64,000 bases of DNA, taken from positions 1-64,000 of the forward strand of contig LMVO01000046.1 of NCBI GenBank assembly GCA_002287215.1. Direction: 5' to 3'. The DNA comes from Methanocorpusculum parvum. Its GTDB lineage: Archaea > Halobacteriota > Methanomicrobia > Methanomicrobiales > Methanocorpusculaceae. Shown one piece after another: positions 37,335-46,628 of this stretch. The number at the start of each line of letters is the position of its first letter. Positions within the stretch are counted from its first letter, which is position 1. The notes below the pieces were generated by a model. The model was not told where the DNA came from, searched no databases, and worked only from the letters and a program-made list of their open reading frames with translations. Both the position numbers and the translations under genes were made by a program.

Positions 37335-37714
37335 TCTTTCGCCTCCTTAACGACGGTCACCGTAGGAGCAGGCTGCTCCTTCTTTTTGAACGGATACGGA
37401 ACGGATGTTTTGATGAACGTTCCGCCGAAATCGAGAGACATCCCTTCAAACGTAAATCCATACAAATCATGGATCTCGTTTTCATACACGAATGCCCCGC
37501 CGTAGGATGACCCGATCGACGGGATCGTCGTCCCTTCAGAAACGGCGATGCGGTAATGCCGGAGATCCGTCTCCTTTTCGAACGAGTAGGTGATATAGTA
37601 GCCTTCGTCGGCCGGCGTGCAGGTCATCACAACCAGCCGGTATCCGCCGTTTCTCATCGTGCCGGCGGTTTTCTGCACATCAGCAACTTCAATGGAATCG
37701 ATCTTCATATTCAT
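37331..37714 (-). CDS. echD: Ech hydrogenase subunit EchD
   Basis: A 127-residue subunit related to the complex I 30-kDa protein (NuoC-like). The segment GGAFVYENEIHDLYGFTFEGM is the family signature. It overlaps echE and echC by 4 bases each, so it is translated in coupled fashion. Start MNMKIDSIEVADVQKTAG. Confidence 0.88.
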   Translation of the reverse strand: MNMKIDSIEVADVQKTAGTMRNGGYRLVVMTCTPADEGYYITYSFEKETDLRHYRIAVSEGTTIPSIGSSYGGAFVYENEIHDLYGFTFEGMSLDFGGTFIKTSVPYPFKKKEQPAPTVTVVKEAKE

Positions 37715-38145
37715 TTTTTTGCCTCCATAGCTGCCCGTTTTTCTTCCAGAACGCCAAGCGCCTTCACGATTCCCTCAATGAGCGCCTCGGGACGAACGGA
37801 ACATCCGGGCACATACACGTCCACCGGGATGATCGTATCGACGCCGCCTGAGATATTGTAACACTCACGGAAAACACCGCCGCTCGATGCGCAGATTCCG
37901 ACCGCGACCACGACCTTCGGTTCAGGGATCTGGTCGTAGATGTTTTTCAGAACCGCTTTGTTCTGTTCATTCACCCCGCCGGTCACCACAAAGATGTCGG
38001 CGTGAGCCGGGTTTCCGGTATTGATGATACCAAACCGCTCGACGTCGTAGACTGGAGTCAGGGCGGCGAGTATCTCGATATCGCATCCATTACAGCTGGA
38101 TGCATTGTAATGGAGAAGCCAGGGGGATTTTGATGCCGAACTCAT
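37711..38145 (-). CDS. echC: Ech hydrogenase small subunit EchC
   Basis: The NiFe small subunit (NuoB-like), 144 residues, holding the proximal [4Fe-4S] cluster. CNGCDIEIL near residue 19 and the later cysteines in VGICASSGGVF and VPGCSVRPEAL supply the four ligands. The frame is open to 38214, but the start MSSASKSPWLLHYNASSC is preferred; it shares a base with the echB stop. Confidence 0.93.
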   Translation of the reverse strand: MSSASKSPWLLHYNASSCNGCDIEILAALTPVYDVERFGIINTGNPAHADIFVVTGGVNEQNKAVLKNIYDQIPEPKVVVAVGICASSGGVFRECYNISGGVDTIIPVDVYVPGCSVRPEALIEGIVKALGVLEEKRAAMEAKK

Positions 38146-39011
38146 TATACTATACCTCCAAGGATGCCAAGAACGACAATGTTTCCTACTCCAAAGACGA
38201 GAGTGACGATCCACAGACTCTTGACCGTCATCTTCCAGGTCACACGCGGGAAGATATTGTCGATGACGATTTCCAGAAGGAACACGAGAATGATCGCTAC
38301 TGCGGAAAGTACTGGATACCCGGCAAAGAAGAGGAGGATCATGGAAAGGAAGATCATCATCTCATACCAGTGGGCGATCTCCACCTTGGCAAGACTTCTG
38401 CCCGAAAGGGAGGAGGTCACACCTTTGACCAGTTCCTGATGGGCGTGATGGGATGTCGAGATATCAAACGGCGATTTTCTGAGTTTGAGGGTCAAAACAG
38501 CGATGAATACTATGAACACACCAGGCAGGTAGATGATTCCCGGCACATCCAGAATGAGCATATGATAGGTATCGAAACTGCCGGTTACCAAGAAGCATCC
38601 TGCAGCGAACAGGATCAGGATCGGTTCGAGGATCATGACGCTGAGAAGTTCACGTTCCGCACCGATATGAGCATAGGGAGCGTTAGCCGAATATGCTGCA
38701 AGGATCAGGAAGGTGTGGGCGAGCGCGAGCGAGAAGAACACAAACAGCAGATTGCCTCCGGTAGCAAGCATCGCTCCGGAGAATGCGATCAGGATCAGAT
38801 ATGCCGTGGTGAAGATGATCTCCACAGGATTGGAGAACGCTTTTTCCTTATGCCAGAGTTTGGCCACATCGTAAAACGGCTGAAGAAGCGGCGGACCGAC
38901 TCTTGACTGGAAACGGGCAGTTAACACGCGGTCGCATCCGGTAAGGAGTCCGCCGAGGATCGGAGCGAGGATCAAAAATAATACTGCCCCTACAATAAAC
39001 ATTATATCCAT
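38145..39011 (-). CDS. echB: Ech hydrogenase membrane subunit EchB
   Basis: The NuoH-like membrane protein of Ech, 288 residues, start MDIMFIVGAVLFLILAPILG at 39011. It has eight or so spans; the quinone-site-like GCDRVLTARFQSRVGPPLLQP loop near residue 25 and the KLRKSPFDISTSHHAHQELV segment near 190 are family marks. It overlaps echA by 10 bases. Confidence 0.92.
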   Translation of the reverse strand: MDIMFIVGAVLFLILAPILGGLLTGCDRVLTARFQSRVGPPLLQPFYDVAKLWHKEKAFSNPVEIIFTTAYLILIAFSGAMLATGGNLLFVFFSLALAHTFLILAAYSANAPYAHIGAERELLSVMILEPILILFAAGCFLVTGSFDTYHMLILDVPGIIYLPGVFIVFIAVLTLKLRKSPFDISTSHHAHQELVKGVTSSLSGRSLAKVEIAHWYEMMIFLSMILLFFAGYPVLSAVAIILVFLLEIVIDNIFPRVTWKMTVKSLWIVTLVFGVGNIVVLGILGGIV

Positions 39012-40948
39012 ATCATCACCCCCATAAATCCGAGAACAAGCATCACGATGATCAGAACTCCCGAGATGACCCATGAGGGTTTGAGAAGGGCCTTTTCACC
39101 GCAGTACTCTTCAAGATAGTAGTTCGAGGTCTTTGCCTCTTTATAGACGCCGAGAGAACCAAGGAACCTGCCTTCGCTGTCAACAGCGCGGCCTCCAAGA
39201 TACGGAGCGATCGTCCGTCCTTCCCGGGAACCAAGGAAAGCACCGATCACGAGGAACAGCAGGATGAAAGCCATAAGACCGAGCATGACCAGGGTATCGA
39301 AGTAGAAGAATCCCTTATTGCCCAGATAGAAGTACGGACGGATCCCGTTAAGGTAGGGGATGATCACTCCCGTTATGATCGCCGGGAACCCGAGACAGCA
39401 TACGATCACCAAAACACCCATAACGATCACCGAGAGCTTCTCGGATATATGGAGGGCGATCTTTTCTGCAGGCGGTCTGTTCATTCTCATGAACAGTTTG
39501 CCGAGCCATTTTGTCCAGAAGAAGATGGTAAAGGCACTGCCGAATGCAAGGATCGCGATGAACACGCATCCGAGCGGAGCGGTCAGGAAAGCTTCCAGGG
39601 CCGCCCATTTGGAAATGAGCATACCAAAGGGTGCAAGGTACATCCCGGAGATACCGATGACCATCATTGTGGCAAGAAGCGGGAGACGGACCAGAAGTCC
39701 GTCCATATCTTCAATGTCCCGGCTCCCGATCTTGTGTTCGACTGCACCGACACAGAGGAAGAGAAGCGCCTTGGCGACCGCATGGAAGATGATCAGGAGG
39801 ATAGCCGCTTCAATAGCCTCGGCCGTTCCTATTCCGGCACACGCAGTGATAAGACCAAGGTTCGCGATCGTTGAATAGGCGAGAACTTTCTTCGCATTGC
39901 TCTGCGAGATCGCGAGGGCCGAGGTCGCAAGGAAGGTGAATGCCCCTATCAGAGCAAGGAAGATCCCCACCCATGTCTGCGAAAACAGCGGGGCGAAGAG
40001 CACCAGAAGATACACGCCGGCCTTGACCATCGTGCTGGAATGCAGCAGAGCGGATACCGGGGTCGGGGCGACCATTGCTCCTGTGAGCCAGGTCGAAAAC
40101 GGCATCTGGGCAGCCTTCGTCAATCCGGCCACCGCGATGAATGCCAGCGGGATCGTCAGAGCGGAGACGTTCGGGAAGGCGAGCAGATCGGTTACCGAGA
40201 GCAGATTCACCGGCGTATTGATGCGAAGCAAAAAGAATATCGCAAGGGTGAAACAGATCCCGCCGATCAGATTCATCCACACAGCACGAAACGCATTTTT
40301 CACTGCTTCAGGGGTCCGTGAGTATCCTATCAGAAGGAAGGAACACAGCGTTGTGACTTCCCACGCACAAAGTATCCACATAAGATTATTGAACAGAACC
40401 AGTCCGAACATCGCCGAGAGGAAGAGGAACATCAAAGCGAAGAAGTAGCGTTTGCGTACCGGAACGCCGATCTGATGATCATGATAATCCTTCATATAGC
40501 CCAGAGCATAGACACAGATCAGTGTGCCGATGATGCCGATGATGAGGACCATCACAGCTGAGAGGCCGGTGACCGTGAACGTGGTCATCGCATGAGGGCC
40601 GGCAATGCCGAAGAGCTCGAGGATCAGAATAAGGATCAGCTGGACAACCGAAAGAAGAAGCGGAAGTATTTTCCGGTATTTGATCGAAAGGCCCAGAATA
40701 ACGAGAGCTACACCGATTTCAGCGATGAATAACAGCATCCCGATCCATTCAGTATGTTCGAGGGTCAAAGATACGGGAGCAAGCAATGCTTTCCATGCCA
40801 GAAAGACGGATGCGCCGATAATAATGACCGAGGTTATGCCTGCGAGGATATTGCGGACAAGATCCGGTTTGAAGACCGCTAAAAGAACAGCGGCAGAAAC
40901 AGGGACAAGCAGCAATATCAGTATGGCAATGAGTTCCGGCGGGTACAT
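39002..40948 (-). CDS. echA: Ech hydrogenase proton-pumping subunit EchA
   Basis: The NuoL-like antiporter subunit that moves ions across the membrane. About 648 residues from MYPPELIAILILLL. Many membrane spans; the channel lysines lie in LTKAAQMPFSTWLTGAM and KVLAYSTIANLGLI, and a long amphipathic C-terminal helix follows. The open frame starts at 40993, but the membrane-type start at 40948 is more like the family. It is first in the ech operon. Confidence 0.92.
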   Translation of the reverse strand: MYPPELIAILILLLVPVSAAVLLAVFKPDLVRNILAGITSVIIIGASVFLAWKALLAPVSLTLEHTEWIGMLLFIAEIGVALVILGLSIKYRKILPLLLSVVQLILILILELFGIAGPHAMTTFTVTGLSAVMVLIIGIIGTLICVYALGYMKDYHDHQIGVPVRKRYFFALMFLFLSAMFGLVLFNNLMWILCAWEVTTLCSFLLIGYSRTPEAVKNAFRAVWMNLIGGICFTLAIFFLLRINTPVNLLSVTDLLAFPNVSALTIPLAFIAVAGLTKAAQMPFSTWLTGAMVAPTPVSALLHSSTMVKAGVYLLVLFAPLFSQTWVGIFLALIGAFTFLATSALAISQSNAKKVLAYSTIANLGLITACAGIGTAEAIEAAILLIIFHAVAKALLFLCVGAVEHKIGSRDIEDMDGLLVRLPLLATMMVIGISGMYLAPFGMLISKWAALEAFLTAPLGCVFIAILAFGSAFTIFFWTKWLGKLFMRMNRPPAEKIALHISEKLSVIVMGVLVIVCCLGFPAIITGVIIPYLNGIRPYFYLGNKGFFYFDTLVMLGLMAFILLFLVIGAFLGSREGRTIAPYLGGRAVDSEGRFLGSLGVYKEAKTSNYYLEEYCGEKALLKPSWVISGVLIIVMLVLGFMGVMIWI

Positions 40949-41275
40949 AGATATCACTTGTTGAAAGTATTGACATTCATCATTATTAATCATTCTAATG
41001 AACCCCGGGAGAATACGAGTATTTTTGGCCGGGATGAAAAATGCGGCCGGAAATGATCCGATACATATCAGGGATCCAGGCAGGATCCAAAAGAAAATCC
41101 ATTTGTCTCTCTATGATAAGAACAAAAAAATACCTGGCTATTCTCCAGATTACTAGAGATTATTGCCGGATAAATTACCGGAAGGGGATAGGAATCTCTG
41201 AAATCCTGCAGGAAGACATCGCCGGCCGGCAGATACAGCGCGCCCGCAGTAAAAAGCTGAAAAAAAAGAAAAAAA
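40949..41275. other. Intergenic region between DUF35 gene and ech operon
   Basis: No gene is seen in 327 bases. The left edge holds the T-tract end of the DUF35 transcript and the right edge the ech promoter region with GATTAATAATGATG near 40981-40994. No repeat or clear RNA is recognised between. Confidence 0.4.
41260..41275 (-). terminator. T-rich terminator after the DUF35 gene
   Basis: On the minus strand the stop codon is followed by T7-C-T8 within 20 bases, a strong archaeal T-tract terminator for the mevalonate-start operon. Confidence 0.7.
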
Positions 41276-41668
41276 TTAGAGATCGGGAACGAACTTCGTT
41301 CCGTAATGGATGATCCCGTCCGAACCTTCGCGGTCAAGAACACGGAAGACGGATTTTACCGGCATGCCGATATGGACGTCTTCGGGCTCACAGATGAGGT
41401 GCGAGGTGACCCGTGTTCCTTCTTCGAGTTCGATGATCGCAAGAACATAGGGTTTCAGCGCTGAGAACTGATCGCTTGCTGCGGAGAGGACCGAGTAGGT
41501 CATGACCTTTCCTTTGCCTGAACACTGACAGGGGACGATTTTTCCATCCCTGCGGCAGTGAGGACAGATCGCTCTCGGCGGGAAAAAGACATCCCCGCAT
41601 ACCTCGCATTTCGTTCCGACCAGATTATACCTCTGGGGGATCTCCCTCCAGAATCGTGCTACGGTCAT
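41276..41668 (-). CDS. DUF35 OB-fold/zinc-ribbon protein paired with thiolase
   Basis: A 130-residue DUF35 protein. The rubredoxin-like zinc ribbon CEVCGDVFFPPRAICPHC is near residue 19; a C-terminal OB fold follows. In archaea this protein forms a complex with acetoacetyl-CoA thiolase and HMG-CoA synthase and passes acetoacetyl-CoA between them. The start MTVARFWREIPQRY at 41668 lies 2 bases after the thiolase stop. Confidence 0.92.
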   Translation of the reverse strand: MTVARFWREIPQRYNLVGTKCEVCGDVFFPPRAICPHCRRDGKIVPCQCSGKGKVMTYSVLSAASDQFSALKPYVLAIIELEEGTRVTSHLICEPEDVHIGMPVKSVFRVLDREGSDGIIHYGTKFVPDL

Positions 41669-41669
41669 C

Positions 41670-42833
41670 TCAGGCCCTCCTAAAGATGTGTGATACAACG
41701 GTAGCGCCGGTTCCGCCGACATTCTGTGTCATACCAATTTCAGCTCCTTCGACCTGACGTTTGCCGCCTTCGCCGCGAAGCTGCTGGACGACTTCCCAGA
41801 TCTGTTTGATACCTGTGGCACCGACCGGGTGGCCGCATGCCTTGAGACCTCCGGACGTGTTTACCGGAAGCTTGCCGCCAAGCTGGGTCTCGCCCTGCTC
41901 GGTGAACTTGCCGGCTGTTCCCTTCGGAACAAAGCCGAGATCCTCGATCGCACAAAGTTCTGCGATCGTGAAACAGTCATGGACCTCGACAAAGTCGATG
42001 TCCTTTCGTTCGAGTTTTGCCTGCCGGAACGCAGAGTTTCCTGCGGCAACGGTTGCGCCCATCGTGGAAAAGTCAGGGCGGTCGTGTAAAGCGATCGTGT
42101 CGCCGGCCTGGGCTGAGGCAAGGACCTTGATCGGCGTGTCGGTGAACTCCCGTGCTTTTTCAAGCGGGCAGACAACAACGACCGCGGCACCGTCGGAAAC
42201 GGGTGAGCAGTCGAAGAGTCTAAGCGGGGAGGCGACAAGGGTCGAGTTCATCACGGTCGACTGGGTGATCTCGTTCTGGAAATGGGCGAACGGGTTTCTT
42301 GCTCCGTGGAAATGGTTTTTCACCGCAACCTGGGCGAGCTGCTCACGGGTCAGTCCGTACTTGTGCATGTAGTCACATGCGATCATAGCGTAGAGACCGG
42401 GGAAGGTCGCTCCTGCAAAACTCTCCCATTCTCTGTCGGCTGCTCCGGCGAGGACATCCGTCGAATCACCGACATCGGTCATCTTCTCGACACCTGCCGC
42501 GATGACGACATCAGACATGCCGGAAGAAACCGCCGCTACGGCCTGACGGAAGGCAAGGCCTCCGGACGCACAGGCCGCCTCGACACGGGTAGCCGGGACG
42601 TGGAGATCTCCGCCGAGTCCCACGTAATCGGCAACGAGTGCCCCGACGTGTTCCTGACCGACGAATCTGCCGGCTGACATCGACCCGACGAACAATGCGT
42701 CGATCTGTTCTCCCGCCACATTTGCATCTTCAAGTGCGGCGATTCCTGCTTCTGTACACAGATCACGGAAAGATGTGTCCCATCTTTCTCCGAACTTCGT
42801 CATTCCTGCACCAATTACTGCTACTTCTCTCAT
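41670..42833 (-). CDS. Acetyl-CoA C-acetyltransferase (archaeal thiolase)
   Basis: Joins two acetyl-CoA to acetoacetyl-CoA for the mevalonate route to archaeal lipids. 387 residues; the nucleophile Cys88 lies in [15 protein letters not shown], and the C-terminal [14 protein letters not shown] holds the second Cys/His pair. Start [18 protein letters not shown]. It is encoded between HMG-CoA synthase and DUF35. Confidence 0.94.
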   Translation of the reverse strand: MREVAVIGAGMTKFGERWDTSFRDLCTEAGIAALEDANVAGEQIDALFVGSMSAGRFVGQEHVGALVADYVGLGGDLHVPATRVEAACASGGLAFRQAVAAVSSGMSDVVIAAGVEKMTDVGDSTDVLAGAADREWESFAGATFPGLYAMIACDYMHKYGLTREQLAQVAVKNHFHGARNPFAHFQNEITQSTVMNSTLVASPLRLFDCSPVSDGAAVVVVCPLEKAREFTDTPIKVLASAQAGDTIALHDRPDFSTMGATVAAGNSAFRQAKLERKDIDFVEVHDCFTIAELCAIEDLGFVPKGTAGKFTEQGETQLGGKLPVNTSGGLKACGHPVGATGIKQIWEVVQQLRGEGGKRQVEGAEIGMTQNVGGTGATVVSHIFRRA

Positions 42834-42841
42834 GATACACC

Positions 42842-43885
42842 TCACATCCGGATCTTGCCCTTGTGCCGGGCATAGACGGCATAATCAAGATACTTCTTTG
42901 TGGCAAGCATCTGCTCAACGGTCGGACCCTTGGAACGGTCGATCTTATGCAAAATCGCGTCGGTCACGGTGATATCAAAGGCATCGGATCCGGCGCCGCT
43001 TCCGTAACTTGTAACAAAGATCCGGTCACCGGGTTTTGCCACATCCAATACGGCCGCTAAACCGAGAGGAACAGCGCCGCTGTAGGTGTTTCCGAGTCTT
43101 GGAGCCAGAAGACCGGCCTTGATCTGTTCCTTCGTGAACCCAAGCATCTGTGCTGCTTTCTGCGGGAATTTGGCATTCGGCTGGTGGAAGACTGCATGCG
43201 TATAATCGGAAGGTTTCGTTCCGCGAAGCTCCATCATCAGCTTTGCAGCCCCGAGCGTGTGTTTGAAGTATCCGGGATCCCCGGAGAACCGGCCGCCATG
43301 CCGCGGATAATCCTCTCCTTCACGACGCCAGAAGTCCGGCGTGTCGGAGGTAAAGGAGCAGGTCTCATTGATGACTGCTATCGGATCATCATTACCGATA
43401 ACGTATGCCGCTCCTCCGGCAGCCGCCGTATATTCCAGTGCGTCGCCGGGGGCTCCCTGAGCAGTGTCCGCTCCGATCGCGACGGCATACTTCATCATTC
43501 CTGACGAAACCAGGCCCATCGCGGTCTGGATGGCGGCCGTTCCTGCTTTACAGGCGAACTCGTAGTCTGCAGCTGTCATAACCGGTGTTGCGCCGATCGC
43601 CTCTCCGACCGTGACTGCGGTCGGTTTGACCGCATAGGGGTGTGACTCGGATCCCACATAGACCGCCTTTATGTCGGCAACGTCTACCGGACGCCGGCAC
43701 AGAGCCGAGCGGGCAGCCTCAACGGAAAATGTGGCTGTGTTCTCATCGTAATCGGGTACGGCTTTTTCTAAAACGCCAAGTCCGCCGGTAATCTCCGCGG
43801 CGTTCGCTCCCCATACACGAGCAATCTCTTCGATTTTAATTCTGAAACGGGGGATGTATGCCCCGTAGGTGATTATGCCTACCAT
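42842..43885 (-). CDS. mvaS: Hydroxymethylglutaryl-CoA synthase
   Basis: Condenses acetoacetyl-CoA with acetyl-CoA to HMG-CoA. 347 residues; Cys112 in [14 protein letters not shown] is the acyl nucleophile, and the [12 protein letters not shown] segment near 235 holds the conserved His. Its ATG overlaps the end of the HTH regulator by 7 bases. The next enzyme, HMG-CoA reductase, is not in the window. Confidence 0.95.
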   Translation of the reverse strand: MVGIITYGAYIPRFRIKIEEIARVWGANAAEITGGLGVLEKAVPDYDENTATFSVEAARSALCRRPVDVADIKAVYVGSESHPYAVKPTAVTVGEAIGATPVMTAADYEFACKAGTAAIQTAMGLVSSGMMKYAVAIGADTAQGAPGDALEYTAAAGGAAYVIGNDDPIAVINETCSFTSDTPDFWRREGEDYPRHGGRFSGDPGYFKHTLGAAKLMMELRGTKPSDYTHAVFHQPNAKFPQKAAQMLGFTKEQIKAGLLAPRLGNTYSGAVPLGLAAVLDVAKPGDRIFVTSYGSGAGSDAFDITVTDAILHKIDRSKGPTVEQMLATKKYLDYAVYARHKGKIRM

Positions 43886-44589
43886 TGTGTTTTCCTCAAA
43901 CGTGTAACGAGATCCTGAACTCCCAGGGGCGTACAGAGAACGGTAATGTGATCTTTTTCTGCGAGCTTTTTGACGAGCGGGCTGACATGTTCCTCATCTA
44001 TCCCCTGAAGGATTACATACGGGGGTTTGAACGGGGTGACGCGGATCGCGATCATCGGGGATTTTCCGGTCGAAATATCCGTGAAAATCAGAGCGCGTTC
44101 CGTACTCCAGCCGTAAATGCGGTTGAACTCATTGGGCGAGAGATTCAGAATGGCATTCGTACTGTTGATAACAGTGTAGCCAAAGATCTGGGAATCAAGC
44201 TCCCCGCAGATGAGGGAACATTCGATCAGTTCCGATAACTCCCTGATAGGAATAGAAGTCGCGAAGTCATGAATATCATAAATGACCTCGTCGTCATAAT
44301 CCGAGAACAGGAGTTTGCCATACTTTTTGATGTATGTCCCGCCATTTTCTTCGTCAACATTCAGAAGCGAGTCTACGATTTTCCCAACGACACCGGTTCC
44401 CGGACTTTTTCTCCTGCCGCTCTCATAATCGCTGATAACGGACGGAGAAACTCCAAGATGGTCTGCGAGTACGCCCGGAGCGATCTGAAAACTTGTACGC
44501 CATTTTTTCAGGGCTTTTCCGGGTGAATCGGAGAGGGTGATCTCGCCTGCCATCTTTTCGGCAAGCTGCTGGCGAAGTACCGGCTTCAT
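43879..44589 (-). CDS. HTH regulator of the mevalonate-start operon
   Basis: A 236-residue XRE-type repressor. The HTH at about residues 37-60 reads [21 protein letters not shown]; the rest is a domain that may sense a CoA or isoprenoid precursor ([17 protein letters not shown] at the end). It is translated with mvaS and faces ribK across a 107-base region with the CGAATTCG palindrome near 44633. Autoregulation is likely but not shown. Confidence 0.85.
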   Translation of the reverse strand: MKPVLRQQLAEKMAGEITLSDSPGKALKKWRTSFQIAPGVLADHLGVSPSVISDYESGRRKSPGTGVVGKIVDSLLNVDEENGGTYIKKYGKLLFSDYDDEVIYDIHDFATSIPIRELSELIECSLICGELDSQIFGYTVINSTNAILNLSPNEFNRIYGWSTERALIFTDISTGKSPMIAIRVTPFKPPYVILQGIDEEHVSPLVKKLAEKDHITVLCTPLGVQDLVTRLRKTQW

Positions 44590-44696
44590 ACTTACCTATA
44601 TTTCGTTACTTACATAAGAAGTTGGTTGTCGAATTCGTCAATGCGCGAACAACGCCCATACCAACCCATAAATAGTAAGCAATTCAACGATGGGTT

Positions 44697-45365
44697 ATGC
44701 ATACAATAGATGCAGAAGATGCGGCCTGTCTGAGACGGATCGCCCTGCTTGGCGGATGTAAAGGACCGGTTCGTCTCTCCACGCAGACTCTGGGAGATCA
44801 GCTCGGGATCAGCCAGCAGACCGCATCACGCAGACTTCAGTCGCTTGAAAAGGCACAGATGATCTCACGGACCGCCGAGCCGACCGGCCAGTTCGTTCTC
44901 GTGACCCGGTCCGGCGAAGAGCATCTCCGGCGGGAATTCTCCGAGTATTCCAAGATATTCGATGTAAAAGATGAACAGTATATCCTCACGGGAACCGTCA
45001 TCTCCGGAGTGGGCGAGGGAAGATATTACATGTCGATCCCGCATTATCAGGAACAGTTTCAAAAACTCTGCGGATTCACGCCGTATCCGGGGACACTCAA
45101 TATAAAACTCAATCCCCAGAGCGTGCAGATCAGAAAACGGATGGACTCTCTGGAATGGACGACCGTTCCCGGATTCAAAGATGAACACCGGATGTTCGGC
45201 GAGGCACGCTGCATCAGATGCACGATATCTGACATCCCGTGTGCGATCGTTGTGCCCGGACGGACCCATCACCCGGAAGATGTGATCGAGATAATCTCCG
45301 GGACCCAGCTCCGTGACACCCTGGGTCTGCAGGAAAACAGCGACGTCAGCGTGGTCATCGGATAA
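44697..45365 (+). CDS. ribK: CTP-dependent riboflavin kinase with N-terminal winged helix
   Basis: RibK phosphorylates riboflavin with CTP in archaea. 222 residues: a winged helix (about 1-80, LGISQQTASRRLQSLEKAQM) and the DUF120 kinase barrel (VISGVGEGRYYMSIPHYQEQF, GYTPYPGTLNIKL-like FTPYPGTLNIKLNP). The fusion with a DNA-binding domain suggests control by its own product. CATAAATAG near 44665 may be its TATA box. Confidence 0.92.
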   Translation: MHTIDAEDAACLRRIALLGGCKGPVRLSTQTLGDQLGISQQTASRRLQSLEKAQMISRTAEPTGQFVLVTRSGEEHLRREFSEYSKIFDVKDEQYILTGTVISGVGEGRYYMSIPHYQEQFQKLCGFTPYPGTLNIKLNPQSVQIRKRMDSLEWTTVPGFKDEHRMFGEARCIRCTISDIPCAIVVPGRTHHPEDVIEIISGTQLRDTLGLQENSDVSVVIG

Positions 45366-45445
45366 ACCACACCCTTTTTTAGCAAATCTTCGTGTTCACA
45401 CACGGGAAAAGAGGATCGGCTCATCCACCTGACTCTGATCAGGTA

Positions 45446-45637
45446 TCAGTCAAATTGGAATACCTCTTCGACCGTTGTATGAAAATATCTGGCGATCCGA
45501 AACGCCAGGTCAAGCGACGGATCATACTTGCCCTTTTCTATCGCAAGGATCGTCTGGCGGGTCACCCCCAGTTCCTTTGCCAGAGCATCCTGCGTCAGAT
45601 CATGCATCGCCCGGTAGACCTTGATCTTATTCCTCAT
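45446..45637 (-). CDS. Small XRE-family HTH regulator
   Basis: A 63-residue HTH protein; the helix-turn-helix is TQDALAKELGVTRQTILAIEKG. It starts inside the end of the membrane protein gene upstream (11 bases overlap), a common archaeal and bacterial pair. The open frame extends to 45688, but MRNKIKVYRAMHDLTQ is the usual start. Confidence 0.88.
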   Translation of the reverse strand: MRNKIKVYRAMHDLTQDALAKELGVTRQTILAIEKGKYDPSLDLAFRIARYFHTTVEEVFQFD

Positions 45638-46139
45638 CTTCACCCCAGACACTGAACTTTTGGGCGTAATAGAATCTGAATCCGACATAAATGAACAGCG
45701 CCGAGACGATCAGACCCAACTGCAGTACAGCAAACAGCCCGAGTTCCCAGATCGGGATCATGTCGGGAGGAATGGGAAAATACGGAATGGATTCATACCC
45801 GCCTGCAGGGATCATCGGATCTTTCAGACGGCTGTAGGTAAATATATGAAAACCCAGAGGGCCGCTGAACACATAAACGGTCGTCGCAAGATTCACCGTC
45901 AGAAAAAGAACGACCGATGCCTTGATCGTTGCCGACGCGGTTTTCATTTCGATGAGAACACTCCGCTCATCCTCATCAAGATCGGTAACGCGTTTTTTGA
46001 GAACGAAGAAAATTACCGCGGAAAGGAGTACGGATATTGCGATGATCCACGGACTGGTAAGTTTTACCGAAAGCCAGAATAAAAGAAGCAGCGAGACGGC
46101 AATCAAACCGAATATAATATAGAAGGTATTTTTCTTCAT
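45627..46139 (-). CDS. DUF2178-like membrane protein paired with the HTH gene
   Basis: A 170-residue protein with four membrane segments: 5-27, 30-47, about 72-92, and about 130-155. The cytosolic loop after the second has TDLDEDERSVLIEMKTASAT, typical of DUF2178. Such proteins are usually next to a small XRE gene and may modulate it. A TATA-like CTTATAGTG precedes the gene near 46170. Confidence 0.75.
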   Translation of the reverse strand: MKKNTFYIIFGLIAVSLLLLFWLSVKLTSPWIIAISVLLSAVIFFVLKKRVTDLDEDERSVLIEMKTASATIKASVVLFLTVNLATTVYVFSGPLGFHIFTYSRLKDPMIPAGGYESIPYFPIPPDMIPIWELGLFAVLQLGLIVSALFIYVGFRFYYAQKFSVWGEDEE

Positions 46140-46183
46140 CAGATAATCCTACTTTATGGTAATTGAACACTATAAGGATTTGC

Positions 46184-46290
46184 AAAATAGAAATACCCGC
46201 CCGCGTGTGTGTGGGAAGGGGGCGGGCATCCTGGTATGGTTGTATGAGAAAAAATCTGATTCTGCTTTTTTCTGTTGTGGTACTGAAGAA
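46184..46290 (-). ncRNA. Possible small RNA 2 in the intergenic region
   Basis: On the minus strand a segment resembling small RNA 1 (AGAATCAGATTTTTTCTCATAC then AACCATAC) runs into a GC stem GGGCGGG-type (46196-46202 with 46220-46226) and a U-rich stretch. The start is uncertain. Read as a tandem relative of RNA 1; low confidence. Confidence 0.25.
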
Positions 46291-46337
46291 CAGGAAAGCG
46301 GCATTCACCGGATCCATCCTTCAGCGTACAATCTATT

Positions 46338-46350
46338 TTACATAATGTAA
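46338..46350. promoter_or_regulatory. Palindrome TTACATAATGTAA, copy 2
   Basis: Exact second copy of the 17-base block found near 29541, here within a wider dyad CTATTT ... AAATAG. It lies 50-60 bases upstream of the small RNA 2 candidate and 199 bases from the DUF2178 start. Confidence 0.4.
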
Positions 46351-46402
46351 TAAATAGCTTCCGTTTTTTTTTCAAATAGCGGGAAGCCCGTCAAAATAAA
46401 CT

Positions 46403-46515
46403 AAAAAAACTCCCCGGATCTCTTTTGATGGTGTGGATCGGATCCGGGGTCTGCTGGTGTGTGTGTATGGTTCTATATAGGGAAAATCTGTGTTTTCTGC
46501 GTCATGAAGTATCGG
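46403..46515 (-). ncRNA. Possible small RNA 1 with own TATA and terminator
   Basis: On the minus strand a TATA box TTATATACC (46537-46545) should start a transcript near 46515. The segment ends in a hairpin CCCCGGATC / GATCCGGGG (46441-46449 with 46412-46420) followed by seven T bases (46409-46403), a textbook terminator. There is no ORF. A 24-base dyad with ATCGGT and ACCGAT (46506-46529) overlaps the start. About 110 bases long. Function unknown. Confidence 0.4.
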
Positions 46516-46554
46516 TATAACCGATCTTCATTAATTGGTATATAATTCATTTTA

Positions 46555-46563
46555 CTATATATA
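46555..46563 (+). promoter_or_regulatory. TATA box for the YgiQ gene
   Basis: CTATATATA on the plus strand would start transcription near 46585, about 45 bases before the ATG at 46629. It is back to back with the TATA box of the minus-strand RNA candidate. Confidence 0.5.
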
Positions 46564-46628
46564 GATTCTGAACGTGGACATCCCGCGTAAATCTTAATCT
46601 CCGTAGAGAGCCCATCATACGGATAAGC

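Noticed and set aside
46196-46226. GC stem as terminator for a plus-strand gene
   Set aside because: No T-tract follows on the plus strand, and no plus-strand gene ends nearby.
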